64,000 nt of DNA, taken from positions 124,001 through 188,000 of the forward strand of contig DATMYA010000048.1 in NCBI GenBank assembly GCA_035561135.1. Reading direction: 5' to 3'. The notes under the pieces are model-generated. The model saw only the letters and a program-made list of their open reading frames with translations, was not told the DNA's origin and did not search any database. Position numbers and translations under genes: made by a program. Source of the stretch: Clostridia bacterium. Its GTDB lineage: Bacteria > Acidobacteriota > Terriglobia > Terriglobales > Acidobacteriaceae. Positions 16,970 through 26,443 of the stretch are shown piece by piece. Position 1 is the stretch's first letter. Every line of letters begins with the position of its first letter.

Positions 16970-17627
16970 CGTTTTTCCGTCGGCGATTGAGTACAAAGAC
17001 GCGACGCTTGCGGCTCTTGGCGGCTTGGCGATCTATCTTTGACCAGAAAGCGGCGAAGTAGTCGATGGCCGAAACCAGTGAAAGTGCGACCATGAACCAT
17101 ACCGCTGTGCGCGCGATGATCTCGACCGGGAACAGTAAGACCTTGAAGTCCCAATAAACCCAGCGATGGGCGAGGATGACGGCTACAACAGAGACGATCT
17201 GCACGACCATCTTGAACTTGCCAAGATCGCTGGCCTGAATGGTGAAGCCTTCCTGCGCGGCGATTGCACGGAGGCCGCTCACCAGGAATTCGCGGCCAAT
17301 AATGACGACAGCAATCCAGGCAGGGACCAGCGTGGGCGTGAACTGAACCAAGGTGATGAAAGCTGCGGCAATCAGGAGCTTGTCAGCCAGGGGGTCCAGC
17401 AACATTCCAAGGGTTGTGACCTGACCGCGCCGGCGTGCGATGTATCCGTCAACTCCGTCCGTTATGGATGCGAGGATGAAGACGGCGGAGGCTACCAGTT
17501 CCTTTTCGCCATTGTTCGGATTGAAGACGTTGCTGGAAAGAACCCAGATCAGAACCGGCACACAGAATATGCGCGCCATCGTGATGTAGTTTGGCAGGTT
17601 CAACGAAGCCAACTCGGGCAATGGCAA
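16953..17627 (-). CDS. pgsA: CDP-diacylglycerol-glycerol-3-phosphate 3-phosphatidyltransferase
   Basis: 224 residues, an inner-membrane enzyme making phosphatidylglycerol phosphate. The CDP-alcohol phosphotransferase motif DGxxAR(x8)Gx3Dx3D is seen as DGYIARRRGQVTTLGMLLD followed by PLAD (about 60-82). Several hydrophobic helices follow (FITLVQFTPTLVPAWIAVVI and others). It opens LNLPNYITMARIFCVPVLI, typical of PgsA. The C-terminal 30 residues are very basic (KSRKRRVFVLNRRRK). Its 3-prime end overlaps the AMMECR1 gene. Confidence 0.95.
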   Translation of the reverse strand: MPLPELASLNLPNYITMARIFCVPVLIWVLSSNVFNPNNGEKELVASAVFILASITDGVDGYIARRRGQVTTLGMLLDPLADKLLIAAAFITLVQFTPTLVPAWIAVVIIGREFLVSGLRAIAAQEGFTIQASDLGKFKMVVQIVSVVAVILAHRWVYWDFKVLLFPVEIIARTAVWFMVALSLVSAIDYFAAFWSKIDRQAAKSRKRRVFVLNRRRKNDVPAV

Positions 17628-17860
17628 GCCGTGGAAGCGGCAAGCTCTCTAGCGTGACACTGATTTACGTGACACGGATGAGTGATTATGCGCCCAGCTT
17701 CGCCCCAAAATCAACGTCCTTCCACTTGCTTGCGCTTTTCCGGCATGGATTGGCTCGCTTGGCCGCGCACCAGAAATGGCTGCGTTTGTAAGCGGATGGC
17801 AGACATGGTGCAACGTCGGCAATAGCGAAACCGTCTAAAGGTAACTAGAGAGTAAATAGT

Positions 17861-18088
17861 ATGTTTCGCTCTGCTTCACGCCCAGGCGACCGGGTAAAAA
17901 TTACAGCTGTGTACTGGGTGCATCACTACGCGCATTGCATATCGCATAGGGCAAAGTTGAATGCGGGTGGGGTATTCCCCAGGTGCCACACGTGCGGGGA
18001 CAAGGTTCGGTTCGAGCAGGTGTCTGTCCAAACGGAACAGAATACCCAGGCTATCGAACAGTTCTCGGATTTTCGGAAGGTAGCGTAA
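17861..18088 (+). CDS. Small putative zinc-binding protein, 75 residues
   Basis: Contains GDRVKITAVYWVHHYAH (about 9-25) and GGVFPRCHTCGDKVRFEQV (about 36-54). The second part looks like one knuckle of a zinc ribbon (CHTCG) flanked by the VRFE strand, and the first part supplies His residues that could complete a metal site. The layout recalls small acidobacterial proteins with a GxYxVxH...FPxCxxCxxxVRFE pattern (from memory; unverified). Start ATG with a weak GAGAG upstream. Convergent with gdhA. Confidence 0.6.
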   Translation: MFRSASRPGDRVKITAVYWVHHYAHCISHRAKLNAGGVFPRCHTCGDKVRFEQVSVQTEQNTQAIEQFSDFRKVA

Positions 18089-18128
18089 GTTCAGCGAACG
18101 ATGGTCCCACCCAAGAACGCGTAATTCA

Positions 18129-18150
18129 GGGCGGCCTTTGAGGGCCGCCC
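18129..18150. terminator. Hairpin between the small gene and glutamate dehydrogenase
   Basis: Stem GGGCGGCC/GGCCGCCC (18129-18136, 18143-18150) with a 6-base loop, between convergent genes. There is no long T-run, so efficiency is uncertain. Confidence 0.6.
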
Positions 18151-18174
18151 AAACGATTTAGCGCTACGAACCGA

Positions 18175-19437
18175 CTAGGCGTAGATGCCGCGCTGGCGAA
18201 TGGTGTAGGCCACGCGATCAATGGCCAGCATGTAGGCGGCAATACGATTGTTGACGTTATGCGTGTCAGCATAGCGGATCACATCCTCGAAGGACGCGAC
18301 CATGATGTGTTCCAGCTGCTCGTTTACGACCGATTCCTTCCAAAAGTAGCCCTGGCGATCCTGCACCCACTCGAAGTAGGAGGTTGTCACGCCACCGGCG
18401 TTGGCCAGGATGTCTGGAATGACGAAGACTCCGTTGTCCTGGAGAATGTCATCGGCAGCGGAGGTGGTTGGACCGTTGGCGCCCTCGACCAATATCTTCG
18501 CTTTGATCTTGGCTGCATTCTGCGAGGTGATGACGTTCTCTGTGGCAGCAGGCACCAGGATGTCGCAGTCGGCAAGGATTAACTCGGCGGTATCCGCCTT
18601 CTCGGCGCCGGGGAATCCGTGGATCACGCCGTTGCGCTGGCGGTACTCAACCAGGGCATCAATGTCGATGCCGTTGGAGTTATAAAGCCCGCCATCCCAT
18701 TCGGCGATACCGATAATATTGTAGCCCCGTTCATACATGAGGTTGGCGGCGTTGGAGCCGACGTTGCCGAAGCCTTGCACGATAACGCGGGTATCTTCCG
18801 GTTGCTTGCCGAGTTTCTTGAGTGCCTCGTTTGCGACGATCATGACGCCGCGACCGGTGGCTTCACGACGACCACGCGAGCCGCCGATATTGACCGGCTT
18901 GCCGGTGACCACGGCCGTCACGGTCTGACGCATGTGCATGGAGTAGGTGTCCATCATCCACGCCATCACCTGTTCGTTGGTGTTCACGTCGGGTGCGGGA
19001 ACGTCCTTTTCGGGGCCGATGAACTCAATGAGCTCGGCGGTGTAACGGCGTGTCATGCGTTCCAACTCGCCGATGGACATCTTCTTCGGATCGCAGATCA
19101 CGCCGCCTTTTGCGCCGCCGAACGGGATATTGACGACTGCGCATTTCCAGGTCATCCAAGCGGCCAGCGCGCGAACTTCGTCGAGATTGACATCTGGGGA
19201 GTAGCGGACGCCGCCCTTGGAGGGACCACGTGCGATGGAGTGCTGAACGCGATAGCCGGTGAAGACTTCCAGTTGGCCGTTATCCATCTGCACGGGGATG
19301 TGAACGGTAATTTCGCGGGCTGACTGGCTCAGGATCTTCCAGATGCCTTCGTCCAGGTTGAGCTTCTGCGCGGCAAAATCAAAACGCGCTGCTTGCGATT
19401 CCCAAGGATTACTTTCCGTCTGAAGAGCGGCTGTCAT
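18175..19437 (-). CDS. gdhA: Glutamate dehydrogenase (Glu/Leu/Phe/Val dehydrogenase family)
   Basis: 420 residues from the ATG at 19437, preceded by CGGAGA 7 bases upstream; an ATG 10 codons further up lacks a site. Interconverts glutamate and 2-oxoglutarate plus ammonia. Visible: [20 protein letters not shown] (about 59-78), the catalytic Lys region [15 protein letters not shown] (about 103-117), the Rossmann motif [14 protein letters not shown] (about 213-226), and EGANGPTT. Hexameric catabolic-type enzyme by length. Monocistronic by appearance. Confidence 0.95.
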   Translation of the reverse strand: MTAALQTESNPWESQAARFDFAAQKLNLDEGIWKILSQSAREITVHIPVQMDNGQLEVFTGYRVQHSIARGPSKGGVRYSPDVNLDEVRALAAWMTWKCAVVNIPFGGAKGGVICDPKKMSIGELERMTRRYTAELIEFIGPEKDVPAPDVNTNEQVMAWMMDTYSMHMRQTVTAVVTGKPVNIGGSRGRREATGRGVMIVANEALKKLGKQPEDTRVIVQGFGNVGSNAANLMYERGYNIIGIAEWDGGLYNSNGIDIDALVEYRQRNGVIHGFPGAEKADTAELILADCDILVPAATENVITSQNAAKIKAKILVEGANGPTTSAADDILQDNGVFVIPDILANAGGVTTSYFEWVQDRQGYFWKESVVNEQLEHIMVASFEDVIRYADTHNVNNRIAAYMLAIDRVAYTIRQRGIYA

Positions 19438-19780
19438 TACTGTCTCCGAAATAGTTGCTACGGCCATGCGGGCCTACGATCAGGCCAAAACACCCTCGCT
19501 GAAACAGGGTGGCTGCAAGATTCGCTTATCGCTGTTTGGCCCCCACAGGCCTGGCCGGCGCAGTTGTGCCGGGGTACAGTCCGTCCGAAAGGAGCCGAGC
19601 AACGGAAGCGCGATTGAAGTCAGGGCACCCCGATGCAAGGGGCAGACACAAACTGGGCGGACACAAACCGTCACAGTATATCCCGTTCCCGATTGGCGCA
19701 AGCATGGCAGGCATCAGGGTTGACAGGAGTCGGCCAGCCATCTGCGCAAGAGAACCGGTTGGGCGCGAACCGGAGCCTGC
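19438..19780. other. Intergenic region upstream of gdhA
   Basis: About 340 bases between the gdhA start and the stop of the MBL gene (same strand). It contains a short direct repeat GACACAAACTGGGCGGACAC. No coding gene or known riboregulator recognised. Confidence 0.4.
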
Positions 19781-20623
19781 TTACACGCTCGCGGACTTCG
19801 ATGTAAGGACTTCGATTTCCATGCCTTCGCTGGCGGCGCGCACTTTGGGATAGTGGTCACGCGCGGATTTCACGATGGAATCGATGCATTCGTCCGAGTG
19901 GTCGGGGTCGTGATGGAAGAGCACTAATTCCTTTGCGCCACTTTCCATGATGATGTTTACGGCTTCGCGCCAGTGGCTGTGTCCCCAACCGCGCTTCTTG
20001 GCCGTGTATTCGTCAGGCAAGTATTGCGCGTCGTAGACGAGCAGGTCAGCGCCTTCTGCCAGTTTGCGCACGTTGCGATCGAAGAGCGGATGCCCCGGTT
20101 CGTTGTCCGTGGCGTAAACGAAAATGCCCTGATCGGTTTCCACGCGGTAGCCGAGGCAGCCCTGCGGGTGGTTGAGCCACATGGATTGCACGACGCAGTC
20201 GTCGAATGCGATGCGGTCTTCCTCAATGTCGTAGAAGTTGCGATGTGCGGCCATCTCGGCCATATCGACCGGAAAGTAAGGATCGGCCATCTGCTCTTCG
20301 ATAGCGCGCTGCAATCCACGCGTGCGGCTGGATGAGTGGAAGAACAGATAATTATCCGGGCTGTCATAAAGCGGCGAGAAGAACGGGATGCCCTGTATGT
20401 GATCCCAGTGGAAATGGGAGATGAACACATGGGCGTAGACAGGCTTTCCTGCGTGTTCACGGCTCAGTTGCTTGCCGAGATTGCGGAAGCCGGTGCCACA
20501 GTCGAAAACATAGATGTGGCCGTTGATGCGCACTTCTACGCAGGAGGTGTTCCCCCCATATCGCATGTTTTCCATCTGTGGTGTCGGGGTAGATCCCCGC
20601 ACGCCCCAGAACTTAACTTGCAT
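19781..20623 (-). CDS. MBL-fold metallo-hydrolase
   Basis: 280 residues of the metallo-beta-lactamase fold. Motif HFHWDHIQGIPFF (about 71-83) carries the His-His-Asp-His metal ligands. It opens VKFWGVRGSTPTP, and GGNTSCVEVRI (about 23-33) is typical of the group resembling RNase Z and phosphodiesterases. Further ligands: ATDNEPG (about 171) and FHHDPDHSD (about 243). A later segment reads WGHSHWREAVNI. The substrate cannot be told; relatives near signalling genes are sometimes cyclic-nucleotide or lactone hydrolases. Confidence 0.88.
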   Translation of the reverse strand: MQVKFWGVRGSTPTPQMENMRYGGNTSCVEVRINGHIYVFDCGTGFRNLGKQLSREHAGKPVYAHVFISHFHWDHIQGIPFFSPLYDSPDNYLFFHSSSRTRGLQRAIEEQMADPYFPVDMAEMAAHRNFYDIEEDRIAFDDCVVQSMWLNHPQGCLGYRVETDQGIFVYATDNEPGHPLFDRNVRKLAEGADLLVYDAQYLPDEYTAKKRGWGHSHWREAVNIIMESGAKELVLFHHDPDHSDECIDSIVKSARDHYPKVRAASEGMEIEVLTSKSASV

Positions 20624-21122
20624 GCGCCCTCATCTCGCGCACATCGTCATGAATCGACGTGTGCATGGTAGCTCTTTCCACGGGTCTCGACTTCATGCCG
20701 ACGCCACACTCGTGCCGCACTGACAAAGGTCGTAGCTCACAAAAAGGGATGGCGTAATTTCCGCAGAGTATACGCCCGTCCGGTCCGGCCGCCAACCAGT
20801 CTGCGTACAGCTGCGTTAATCGTGGTTCGACGATTCTGCCTGAAGGCCTCGCAGATGCGCCATTACTAAGAAGGGTTCGTGTGGCGAGAGGGGTTACGGA
20901 AGTATTGCGGCATTTTCCAAATGGCGCACGCGCAGAGAGCAGATCCCTTGCTTCGCTCAGGACGACTCCGCTCTTCGCTGAAGCTCGAAGACGTTCGCCA
21001 GGCCCAGGTCAACGGCAAGCACCGCATGCCCCTGATGGAGTTAGCGATGCGCGAGCGCCCGTATAATTGATTTCCAAGCAGAGTACGAGACGAAGCGAAT
21101 CCACAGGAGATGAGTACATTCC
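20624..21122. other. Divergent intergenic region upstream of trpE
   Basis: About 500 bases. A GCTTCGCTCAGGACGAC word (about 20949-20965) resembles an arm of the dispersed hairpin repeat. The trpE promoter is near the right end. No Trp-rich leader peptide or terminator/antiterminator pair was seen, so attenuation is not supported. Confidence 0.45.
21062..21067 (+). promoter_or_regulatory. -10 box of the trpEG promoter
   Basis: A consensus TATAAT lies 55 bases before the trpE ATG. The -35 candidate TTAGCG (21041-21046) is 15 bases upstream and weak. The leader would be about 48 bases. Confidence 0.5.
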
Positions 21123-22616
21123 ATGACGCCCGGCTATAAGTCATTTCTGCAAATCGCGCGCGATGGAGCAACGCTGATCCCTGTGGCGAGAACGCTCAAC
21201 GCCGACCTGCTCACTCCCGTATCCGCGTTCCTTAGCATGGCCGCCAACGAGCCCTATGCGTTTCTGCTGGAGTCGGTCGAGGGAGGCGAGCGCGTTGGAC
21301 GGTACACGTTTCTGGGAGCGCGGCCGTACATGATTGTGATTGCTCGCGGCGAAGAGATTGAAATCCGCCGCGGGCTAGCGCGCGAACACCGCACCGGGCC
21401 CGTGCTGCCCGTATTGCGAGAACTGCTGGCGCAGCACGAGCCTGCGCAGATCGAAGGACTGCCTCCGTTCACAGCAGGTGCGGTGGGATATGTGGCGTAC
21501 GACGTAGTGCGCCAGATCGAGAAGCTGCCGGAACAGTCGAGCGCCGATCTGAAGACGCCAGACTGCGTGCTGATGTTCTTCGACCGCGTGCTGGCCTTTG
21601 ATCACGTGCGGCACCAGCTCTACCTGATGGCCGCAGCCGATGTCAGGATTGAGTCTCCGCGCAAGGCGTATGACCGCGCAGTCGCCGGACTGGATGAATT
21701 GGAGCGCAAGCTCGCAAAGGGATTGCAAACCCAGCCGATGACATTCGGCGACATCAAGGCGAAGAAAGCTGCAAAGCTCAAGGTTCATGCCGCGACCGGG
21801 CGCGACGACTACATGTCTGCGGTACGCAAGGCCAAGGAGTACATCGCCGCGGGCGATATTTTCCAGGTTGTGCTGTCGCAGCGTTTTGACTTCCAGGCGC
21901 CTGCCGCGCCGTTTGAAATGTATCGAGCGCTACGCACGCTGAATCCGTCGCCGTATTTGTACTTTCTGCGAATGGGTGAACTTGAGGTACTGGGCTCCTC
22001 GCCGGAAATGCTGGTACGTGTGACCGGGCGCAAGCTGGAATATTCGCCCATCGCGGGAACGCGTGCGCGCGGCGCGACCGTAGAAGAAGATGTCCGGCTG
22101 GAGCAGGAACTCCGCGCCGACGAAAAAGAAAAATCCGAACACGTAATGCTGGTGGACCTGGGACGCAATGACGTGGGCCGTGTAAGTGCATACGGCTCGG
22201 TGCGAGTGACGGACCTCATGCGCGTAGAGCGCTACTCGCACGTGATGCACCTTGTCTCGTCCGTGGAAGGGCGTCTCCGTGATGGTCTCGACGCTCTGGA
22301 TGCTTTTGCATCGTGCTTCCCGGCAGGTACGCTGAGCGGCGCGCCCAAGGTGCGAGCGATGGAAATCATTGAAGAACTGGAACCGGTACGGCGCGGAGTG
22401 TACGGCGGTTCGGTAGTGTATGCGGATTTCGCCGGGAACTTCGATTCATGCATTGCGATCCGGACGATGGTTGTAAACAAAGGGCACGCGTACGTGCAGG
22501 CAGGCGCCGGCGTCGTAGCGGATTCGGTCCCGGCAAATGAGTTCGATGAATGCGTGAACAAGGCGTCGGCGCTGATGAGGGCGGCGGAAGCGGCAAAGGG
22601 CAGTGGTTCCCTATGA
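21123..22616 (+). CDS. trpE: Anthranilate synthase component I
   Basis: 497 residues; makes anthranilate from chorismate with TrpG-supplied ammonia. The N-terminal feedback site [18 protein letters not shown] (about 47-64) has the Ser of the LLES motif for tryptophan binding. The chorismate-binding domain shows [20 protein letters not shown] (about 236-255), [10 protein letters not shown] (about 311), [10 protein letters not shown] and [14 protein letters not shown] (about 401-414). CAGGAG ribosome-binding site. It overlaps trpG by 4 bases (ATGA), indicating coupled translation. No other trp gene follows. Confidence 0.97.
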   Translation: MTPGYKSFLQIARDGATLIPVARTLNADLLTPVSAFLSMAANEPYAFLLESVEGGERVGRYTFLGARPYMIVIARGEEIEIRRGLAREHRTGPVLPVLRELLAQHEPAQIEGLPPFTAGAVGYVAYDVVRQIEKLPEQSSADLKTPDCVLMFFDRVLAFDHVRHQLYLMAAADVRIESPRKAYDRAVAGLDELERKLAKGLQTQPMTFGDIKAKKAAKLKVHAATGRDDYMSAVRKAKEYIAAGDIFQVVLSQRFDFQAPAAPFEMYRALRTLNPSPYLYFLRMGELEVLGSSPEMLVRVTGRKLEYSPIAGTRARGATVEEDVRLEQELRADEKEKSEHVMLVDLGRNDVGRVSAYGSVRVTDLMRVERYSHVMHLVSSVEGRLRDGLDALDAFASCFPAGTLSGAPKVRAMEIIEELEPVRRGVYGGSVVYADFAGNFDSCIAIRTMVVNKGHAYVQAGAGVVADSVPANEFDECVNKASALMRAAEAAKGSGSL

Positions 22617-23188
22617 TCTTCGTTCTCGATAATTACGATTCGTTCACCTACAACCTGGTGCAGTATCTGGGTGAGTTGGGTGGTGAGGTGGTGGTGCGGC
22701 GCAACGATCAGGTCACGCTTGAGCAGATTGAAGATCTGCGGCCGGATCGCATACTGGTTTCGCCGGGGCCGTGTACGCCAAAGGAGGCAGGCATCAGTAT
22801 CCCGCTTATTCAGCACTTTGCGGGAAAGGTGCCATTGCTGGGAGTTTGCCTGGGACATCAGGCAATAGGCGCGGCTTTTGGTGCTCGCGTGATTCGGGCC
22901 GCGAACTTGATGCATGGAAAGACCAGTGCAGTTGAGCACGATGGACGAACGATTTTCAACGGCGTAGCTTCGCCGATGACCGCGACGCGCTACCACTCGC
23001 TGATTGTTGCCGAGGAGAACCTGCCGGCGGATCTCGAGGTGAGCGCGCGCACGCGTGAGGCCGATGGGACGCAGATCATCATGGGGCTGCGGCATCGGAG
23101 ATTCGCGGTTGAGGGCGTGCAATTTCACCCCGAAAGCGTGCTGACGGGCGATGGCAAAACCCTGATCCGCAACTTCCTCAAACTCTAA
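22613..23188 (+). CDS. trpG: Anthranilate synthase glutamine amidotransferase component
   Basis: 191 residues, class I glutamine amidotransferase. Opens [19 protein letters not shown]. The nucleophile is in [12 protein letters not shown] (Cys about 79), and the His and Glu of the triad are in [10 protein letters not shown] (about 169-178). It releases ammonia from glutamine for TrpE; in some bacteria the same subunit also serves PabB. The start codon overlaps the trpE stop. Confidence 0.96.
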   Translation: MIFVLDNYDSFTYNLVQYLGELGGEVVVRRNDQVTLEQIEDLRPDRILVSPGPCTPKEAGISIPLIQHFAGKVPLLGVCLGHQAIGAAFGARVIRAANLMHGKTSAVEHDGRTIFNGVASPMTATRYHSLIVAEENLPADLEVSARTREADGTQIIMGLRHRRFAVEGVQFHPESVLTGDGKTLIRNFLKL

Positions 23189-23289
23189 ATTATCTGGCTA
23201 AAGCGGCTGGTAAATTCGGAAACTGTTGCCAAGAAGCTTGACACTCTCGATTGTTCATATCATCCTGTTTTGATTCTTGTGGAGGCATT

Positions 23290-23634
23290 ATGCCCGCATT
23301 CCCATCGGAGCAGAGGGCTACAAGGCGATTTCCGCTGAAGCTCCCTGTGACCGTGCGGTACGCCCAGGGGCGCCCTGAGACGAATGCGCAAACACGCGAC
23401 GTAAGTTCTCGCGGAATCTGTTTCTATATGGATTCCAGGCTCGACACTGGTTCTCAGATTGAGTTCACGCTGACGCTGCCACCGGAGATCACAATGACGG
23501 AAGCGATCAGGGTGCGTTGTAGAGGCAAGGTAGTGCGTGTGGAGTCTCCGCTGCCTGGCGGCAAAATCGCTACCGCGGCAGAGATCGACAAATACGAGTT
23601 TGTCAGTGAGCAATACGGAGCTGCCGCCGTTTAA
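23290..23634 (+). CDS. PilZ-domain c-di-GMP-binding protein
   Basis: 114 residues, essentially one PilZ domain. The c-di-GMP signature is present: RxxxR as EQRATRRFPLKLPVTV (about 6-21), and DVSSRGICFYMD (about 39-50), matching (D/N)xSxxG. This suggests ligand binding and output by protein contact; the partner is unknown. TGGAGG ribosome-binding site. The GAF-GGDEF cyclase at 33267 could supply the ligand. A terminator follows. Confidence 0.88.
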   Translation: MPAFPSEQRATRRFPLKLPVTVRYAQGRPETNAQTRDVSSRGICFYMDSRLDTGSQIEFTLTLPPEITMTEAIRVRCRGKVVRVESPLPGGKIATAAEIDKYEFVSEQYGAAAV

Positions 23635-23668
23635 CAGCCAACACTGCAAGGCCATTCACGAGCTTTCC

Positions 23669-23690
23669 GGCACGGTCCGCCGTGCCTTTT
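23669..23690 (+). terminator. Terminator of the PilZ gene
   Basis: Stem GGCACGG/CCGTGCC (23669-23675, 23680-23686) with loop TCCG, followed by TTTTCT. Confidence 0.85.
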
Positions 23691-23765
23691 CTATTTGCCG
23701 GGCAGCTCGCGCCCATTACGAGTTACGCGCAACGGCAGCGCAGATGTGTTTGAATAAGCCTTCCG

Positions 23766-24701
23766 ATGAAATACGGATGTAACGCCCTGATACTCGCCGC
23801 GCTGTGCTCCGCGCCTTCGGCCCTGATGGGTCAGAGCGTCGTCGGCAATGTGTTCGCCTCCGATGCCGCGGTGACTGGTTCGGTGATGGTGGTTTCAGGC
23901 GGAACGCAGGTGCTGAGCGGGTCGCAGGTGGCTGCAGGTGTAAGCACGGCGGTGCTGCGATTGGCGCGCGGTGGCGAGATAAGAATCTGTCCGGGAACAA
24001 GCGTCGCGATTGCGGCTTCCGTCAACGGCAGTAAGTTGATGTTAAGTCTGAACACGGGCAGCATGGAAACACATTACGACTTGGGCGAAACGCTTGACGG
24101 CCTGGTGACGCCGGACTTCCGCATGCAATTGATCGGGCCGGGCGCATTCCATTTCGCCGTTGCGGCCAACGAGAAGGGTGACATGTGCATCCGCAGCCTG
24201 CCGGGAAGCACGGCCGCTGTGATCGTCTCCGAGGTGATGGGCGACGGAACCTACCAGGTGAAACCGGGTGACGATGTGGTCTTTCGTGACGGGCAGGTGA
24301 GTGGAGCGACACGCGGGACGACGGGTTCGTGCGGCTGCCCAGCGCCTCCCCCCGTGCCGGTGCAGAGTGCTGCCAATCCCAAGCCAAACGTTTCGGCCAA
24401 CAATTTGACGCCGCCACCCGTACAGGTTGCGGCGGCCGAACCTCAACTCCACGTCGAGGTGGACGCTCCGTTTGTGTTCAACGCGGAAGCGGCTACGGAG
24501 GACCCTTCCTACGGCGTCGCCAATTTGAAGACTCGCGGAACAGGCGACATCGCTCTGCAACTGCAACCAACCGTTCTTCCGCCCGCTGCCGTCGAGAAGA
24601 CTCCACCGCGCGCCGTGGCCACGGCTCCAAAAAAGAAGGCGACCTCGGGCGGATTCTTCAAAAAAGTCGGCTCCTTCTTCGGCAGAATCTTCAAAGGGTG
24701 A
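23766..24701 (+). CDS. Secreted FecR-like protein of unknown function
   Basis: 311 residues. Signal peptide about 1-22 (ALCSAPSALMGQ). Residues about 35-180 resemble the FecR/anti-sigma beta domain in periplasmic proteins: SGSQVAAGVSTAVLRLARGG, EIRICPGTSVAIAASVNGSK and LSLNTGSMETHYDL. A low-complexity Pro/Ala region follows (about 190-290), ending in a basic amphipathic tail (FFKKVGSFFGRIFKG). No sigma factor is adjacent, so it is probably structural or scaffold-like rather than a true FecR. Confidence 0.7.
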   Translation: MKYGCNALILAALCSAPSALMGQSVVGNVFASDAAVTGSVMVVSGGTQVLSGSQVAAGVSTAVLRLARGGEIRICPGTSVAIAASVNGSKLMLSLNTGSMETHYDLGETLDGLVTPDFRMQLIGPGAFHFAVAANEKGDMCIRSLPGSTAAVIVSEVMGDGTYQVKPGDDVVFRDGQVSGATRGTTGSCGCPAPPPVPVQSAANPKPNVSANNLTPPPVQVAAAEPQLHVEVDAPFVFNAEAATEDPSYGVANLKTRGTGDIALQLQPTVLPPAAVEKTPPRAVATAPKKKATSGGFFKKVGSFFGRIFKG

Positions 24702-24730
24702 TCACCGTACTCGGCTGTTTCGCTGCGCGG

Positions 24731-24739
24731 TGCTAAACT
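24731..24739 (+). promoter_or_regulatory. Extended -10 (TGCTAAACT) for sppA
   Basis: TG plus one base before TAAACT ends 7 bases before the sppA ATG, where no ribosome-binding site exists. A transcript starting here would be leaderless or nearly so. Confidence 0.5.
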
Positions 24740-24746
24740 CCAGCGC

Positions 24747-25658
24747 ATGGCGGAACAAACTCGCTCGCGAGTACTGCTTTGGGTGCTGGTTGGCGGCGGC
24801 GCCTTCTTTCTCTTCCTACTGGCAATTTTCACGCTGGTGTACTTCAGCATGCGCTCGGACTCGAAGAGCGAGTTCGCTGCGTTTGGCGATAAGATCGGCG
24901 TCGTTGACCTCGAAGGCGTAATCCTCTCGCCGAAAGAGACGGTCAAGCATCTGAAGAAGTTTGCCGACGATGACTCCATTAAAGCCATTGTGGTGCACGT
25001 CAACACGCCCGGAGGCGGCGCGGCGGCTTCGGAAGAAATTTACCGCGAGGTCAAGAGGATTCGCGACGAGAAGAAGAAGCGAATCGTTGCCTCCATTGAG
25101 ACCGTTGGCGCCAGCGGCGGCTACTACGTGGCTTCAGCAACGAACAAAATTTACGCCAACGACGCCTCCATCGTTGGCTCTATCGGCGTGATTGCGGAGT
25201 GGTACAACTACGCAGACCTGATGAAGTGGGCCAAGCTGAAAGAAGTGACCTTGAAAGCCGGAGAGTTCAAGGACACCGGTTCGCCGACGCGGGACATGAC
25301 GCCCTCCGAGCGTGCCTACATGCAGAGCCTCGTGGACAACATGCACGAGCAATTCATCCACTCTGTTGCGCAGGGGCGCGGGATGAAGGATGAGGACGTG
25401 AAGTCAATCGCCGATGGAAAGGTGTGGACCGGGCAACAGGCGCTTCCGCTGAAGCTTGTGGATGAGATTTCGGATTTCCAGGGGGCGGTGAAGGATACGG
25501 CGAAGGCGGTCGGCATCAGGGGCGAACCCACGCTGGTTCGCCCGACGAAAGAGAAGAAAACGCTGGCCGATATTCTCTTTGGCGACATCTCGGACTACAT
25601 CCCGGACCGCGCCAAGCTTATGCAGACAAACATCGGCTTCTACTATTTGTGGAAGTGA
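24747..25658 (+). CDS. sppA: Signal peptide peptidase SppA, 36K type
   Basis: 303 residues with one N-terminal membrane helix (about 9-33, LLWVLVGGGAFFLFLLAIF). S49 protease domain: HVNTPGGGAAASEEIYREV (about 88-106), the nucleophile Ser in VGASGGYYVASA (about 122-133), and the catalytic Lys in LKAGEFKDTGSPTRDMT (about 168-184). It degrades cleaved signal peptides in the membrane. Short single-domain form, common outside enterobacteria. Likely its own promoter; starts 45 bases after the FecR-like gene. Confidence 0.94.
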   Translation: MAEQTRSRVLLWVLVGGGAFFLFLLAIFTLVYFSMRSDSKSEFAAFGDKIGVVDLEGVILSPKETVKHLKKFADDDSIKAIVVHVNTPGGGAAASEEIYREVKRIRDEKKKRIVASIETVGASGGYYVASATNKIYANDASIVGSIGVIAEWYNYADLMKWAKLKEVTLKAGEFKDTGSPTRDMTPSERAYMQSLVDNMHEQFIHSVAQGRGMKDEDVKSIADGKVWTGQQALPLKLVDEISDFQGAVKDTAKAVGIRGEPTLVRPTKEKKTLADILFGDISDYIPDRAKLMQTNIGFYYLWK

Positions 25659-25788
25659 TGAATGTGAATGGAATCGTCTCGGCCGATTCAGAGTTTCCGG
25701 CGTCAGCGTCGTGCGCACACCCTGCTGCCGGTAAAACCGCTCTCGCTGGACTCACTCGGTTTAAATGTGAGATGAATTCTGATAATGT

Positions 25789-25797
25789 TGCTAAACT
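25789..25797 (+). promoter_or_regulatory. Extended -10 (TGCTAAACT) for the HU gene
   Basis: Same nonamer as at sppA, 93 bases before the HU start. Upstream -35 not clear. Confidence 0.4.
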
Positions 25798-25889
25798 CAG
25801 TCTTGCCAAGAGCTTAAGGAATTTGAGATGGTAGGAAGCTGAGTTCGCAGGAATCGGCGACGGTACATACATTTTCGGAGAAGCTGCTC

Positions 25890-26237
25890 ATGACGAAAGC
25901 GGATTTGATCGAAGAAGTCTCCCGGCTTGTTGAGCTTACGCGCAAAGACAGCGAAGTGATCGTAGAAACAATCTTCGACAGCGTCGTGCGATCGCTCCGT
26001 GCGGGCGACAAGATCGAAATTCGTGGTTTCGGCAGCTTCCGTACGCGTCAGCGGCAGCCGCGCGTCGGACGCAATCCGAAAACCGGCGCTCGCGTCGAAG
26101 TTCCTGCCAAGAAGATTCCTTTCTTCAAGCCCAGCAAGGAATTGAAAGATATGGTAAACACCGCCTCCCAGCAACCCGCCGCAGCCGCTGCGATCGAGAG
26201 CACGCCAGAACCAACTCCGGGCGAGGGAAACGCCTAA
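25890..26237 (+). CDS. HU/IHF-family DNA-binding protein
   Basis: 115 residues. The HU fold is complete: MTKADLIEEVSRLVELTRKD, IEIRGFGSFRTRQRQPRVGRNPKTG (about 42-66; the DNA-intercalating arm with RNPKTG) and VEVPAKKIPFFKPSKELKDMV. The GRNPKTG and RGFGSF motifs favour an IHF-beta-like or HU-beta homodimer that bends DNA. A 20-residue Ala/Pro/Glu tail is extra. GGAGAAG ribosome-binding site, followed by a strong terminator. Confidence 0.95.
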   Translation: MTKADLIEEVSRLVELTRKDSEVIVETIFDSVVRSLRAGDKIEIRGFGSFRTRQRQPRVGRNPKTGARVEVPAKKIPFFKPSKELKDMVNTASQQPAAAAAIESTPEPTPGEGNA

Positions 26238-26280
26238 GGGACTCCCAAACGCACCTGGTTTAGCGTTCAGTCATACGTCA

Positions 26281-26311
26281 AGCCGCAAGCTACTGCTTGC
26301 GGCTTTTGCTT
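26281..26311 (+). terminator. Terminator of the HU gene
   Basis: Stem AGCCGCAAGC/GCTTGCGGCT with loop TACT, followed by TTTGCTTTCT. Confidence 0.88.
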
Positions 26312-26386
26312 TCTGGCAATTAAAAGCGTCATCTCCTGACCACTAGAAGAAAGCGAACGACCGGTCTTTGTACTCTGCTTGCAAAA

Positions 26387-26433
26387 CGTCCGATGTCCGA
26401 AGTCCGAAATCTGAAGTCGGAATTCCGATGCCC
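26387..26433. repeat. TCCGAAGTC-type short-word tract
   Basis: GTCCGATGTCCGAAGTCCGA and AATCTGAAGTCGGAATTCCG repeat a degenerate TCCGAAGT word next to the pgeF stop. A related tract lies at 30106-30147. Confidence 0.6.
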
Positions 26434-26443
26434 GGTGTCTGAC

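Noticed and set aside
21000-21122. Possible trp attenuator or leader peptide
   Set aside because: No short frame with clustered Trp codons and no terminator hairpin before trpE.
20866-21171. Minus-strand frame of 101 codons upstream of trpE
   Set aside because: It overlaps the trpE promoter and start and contains an arm of the dispersed repeat; composition is Ser/Arg-rich with no domain.
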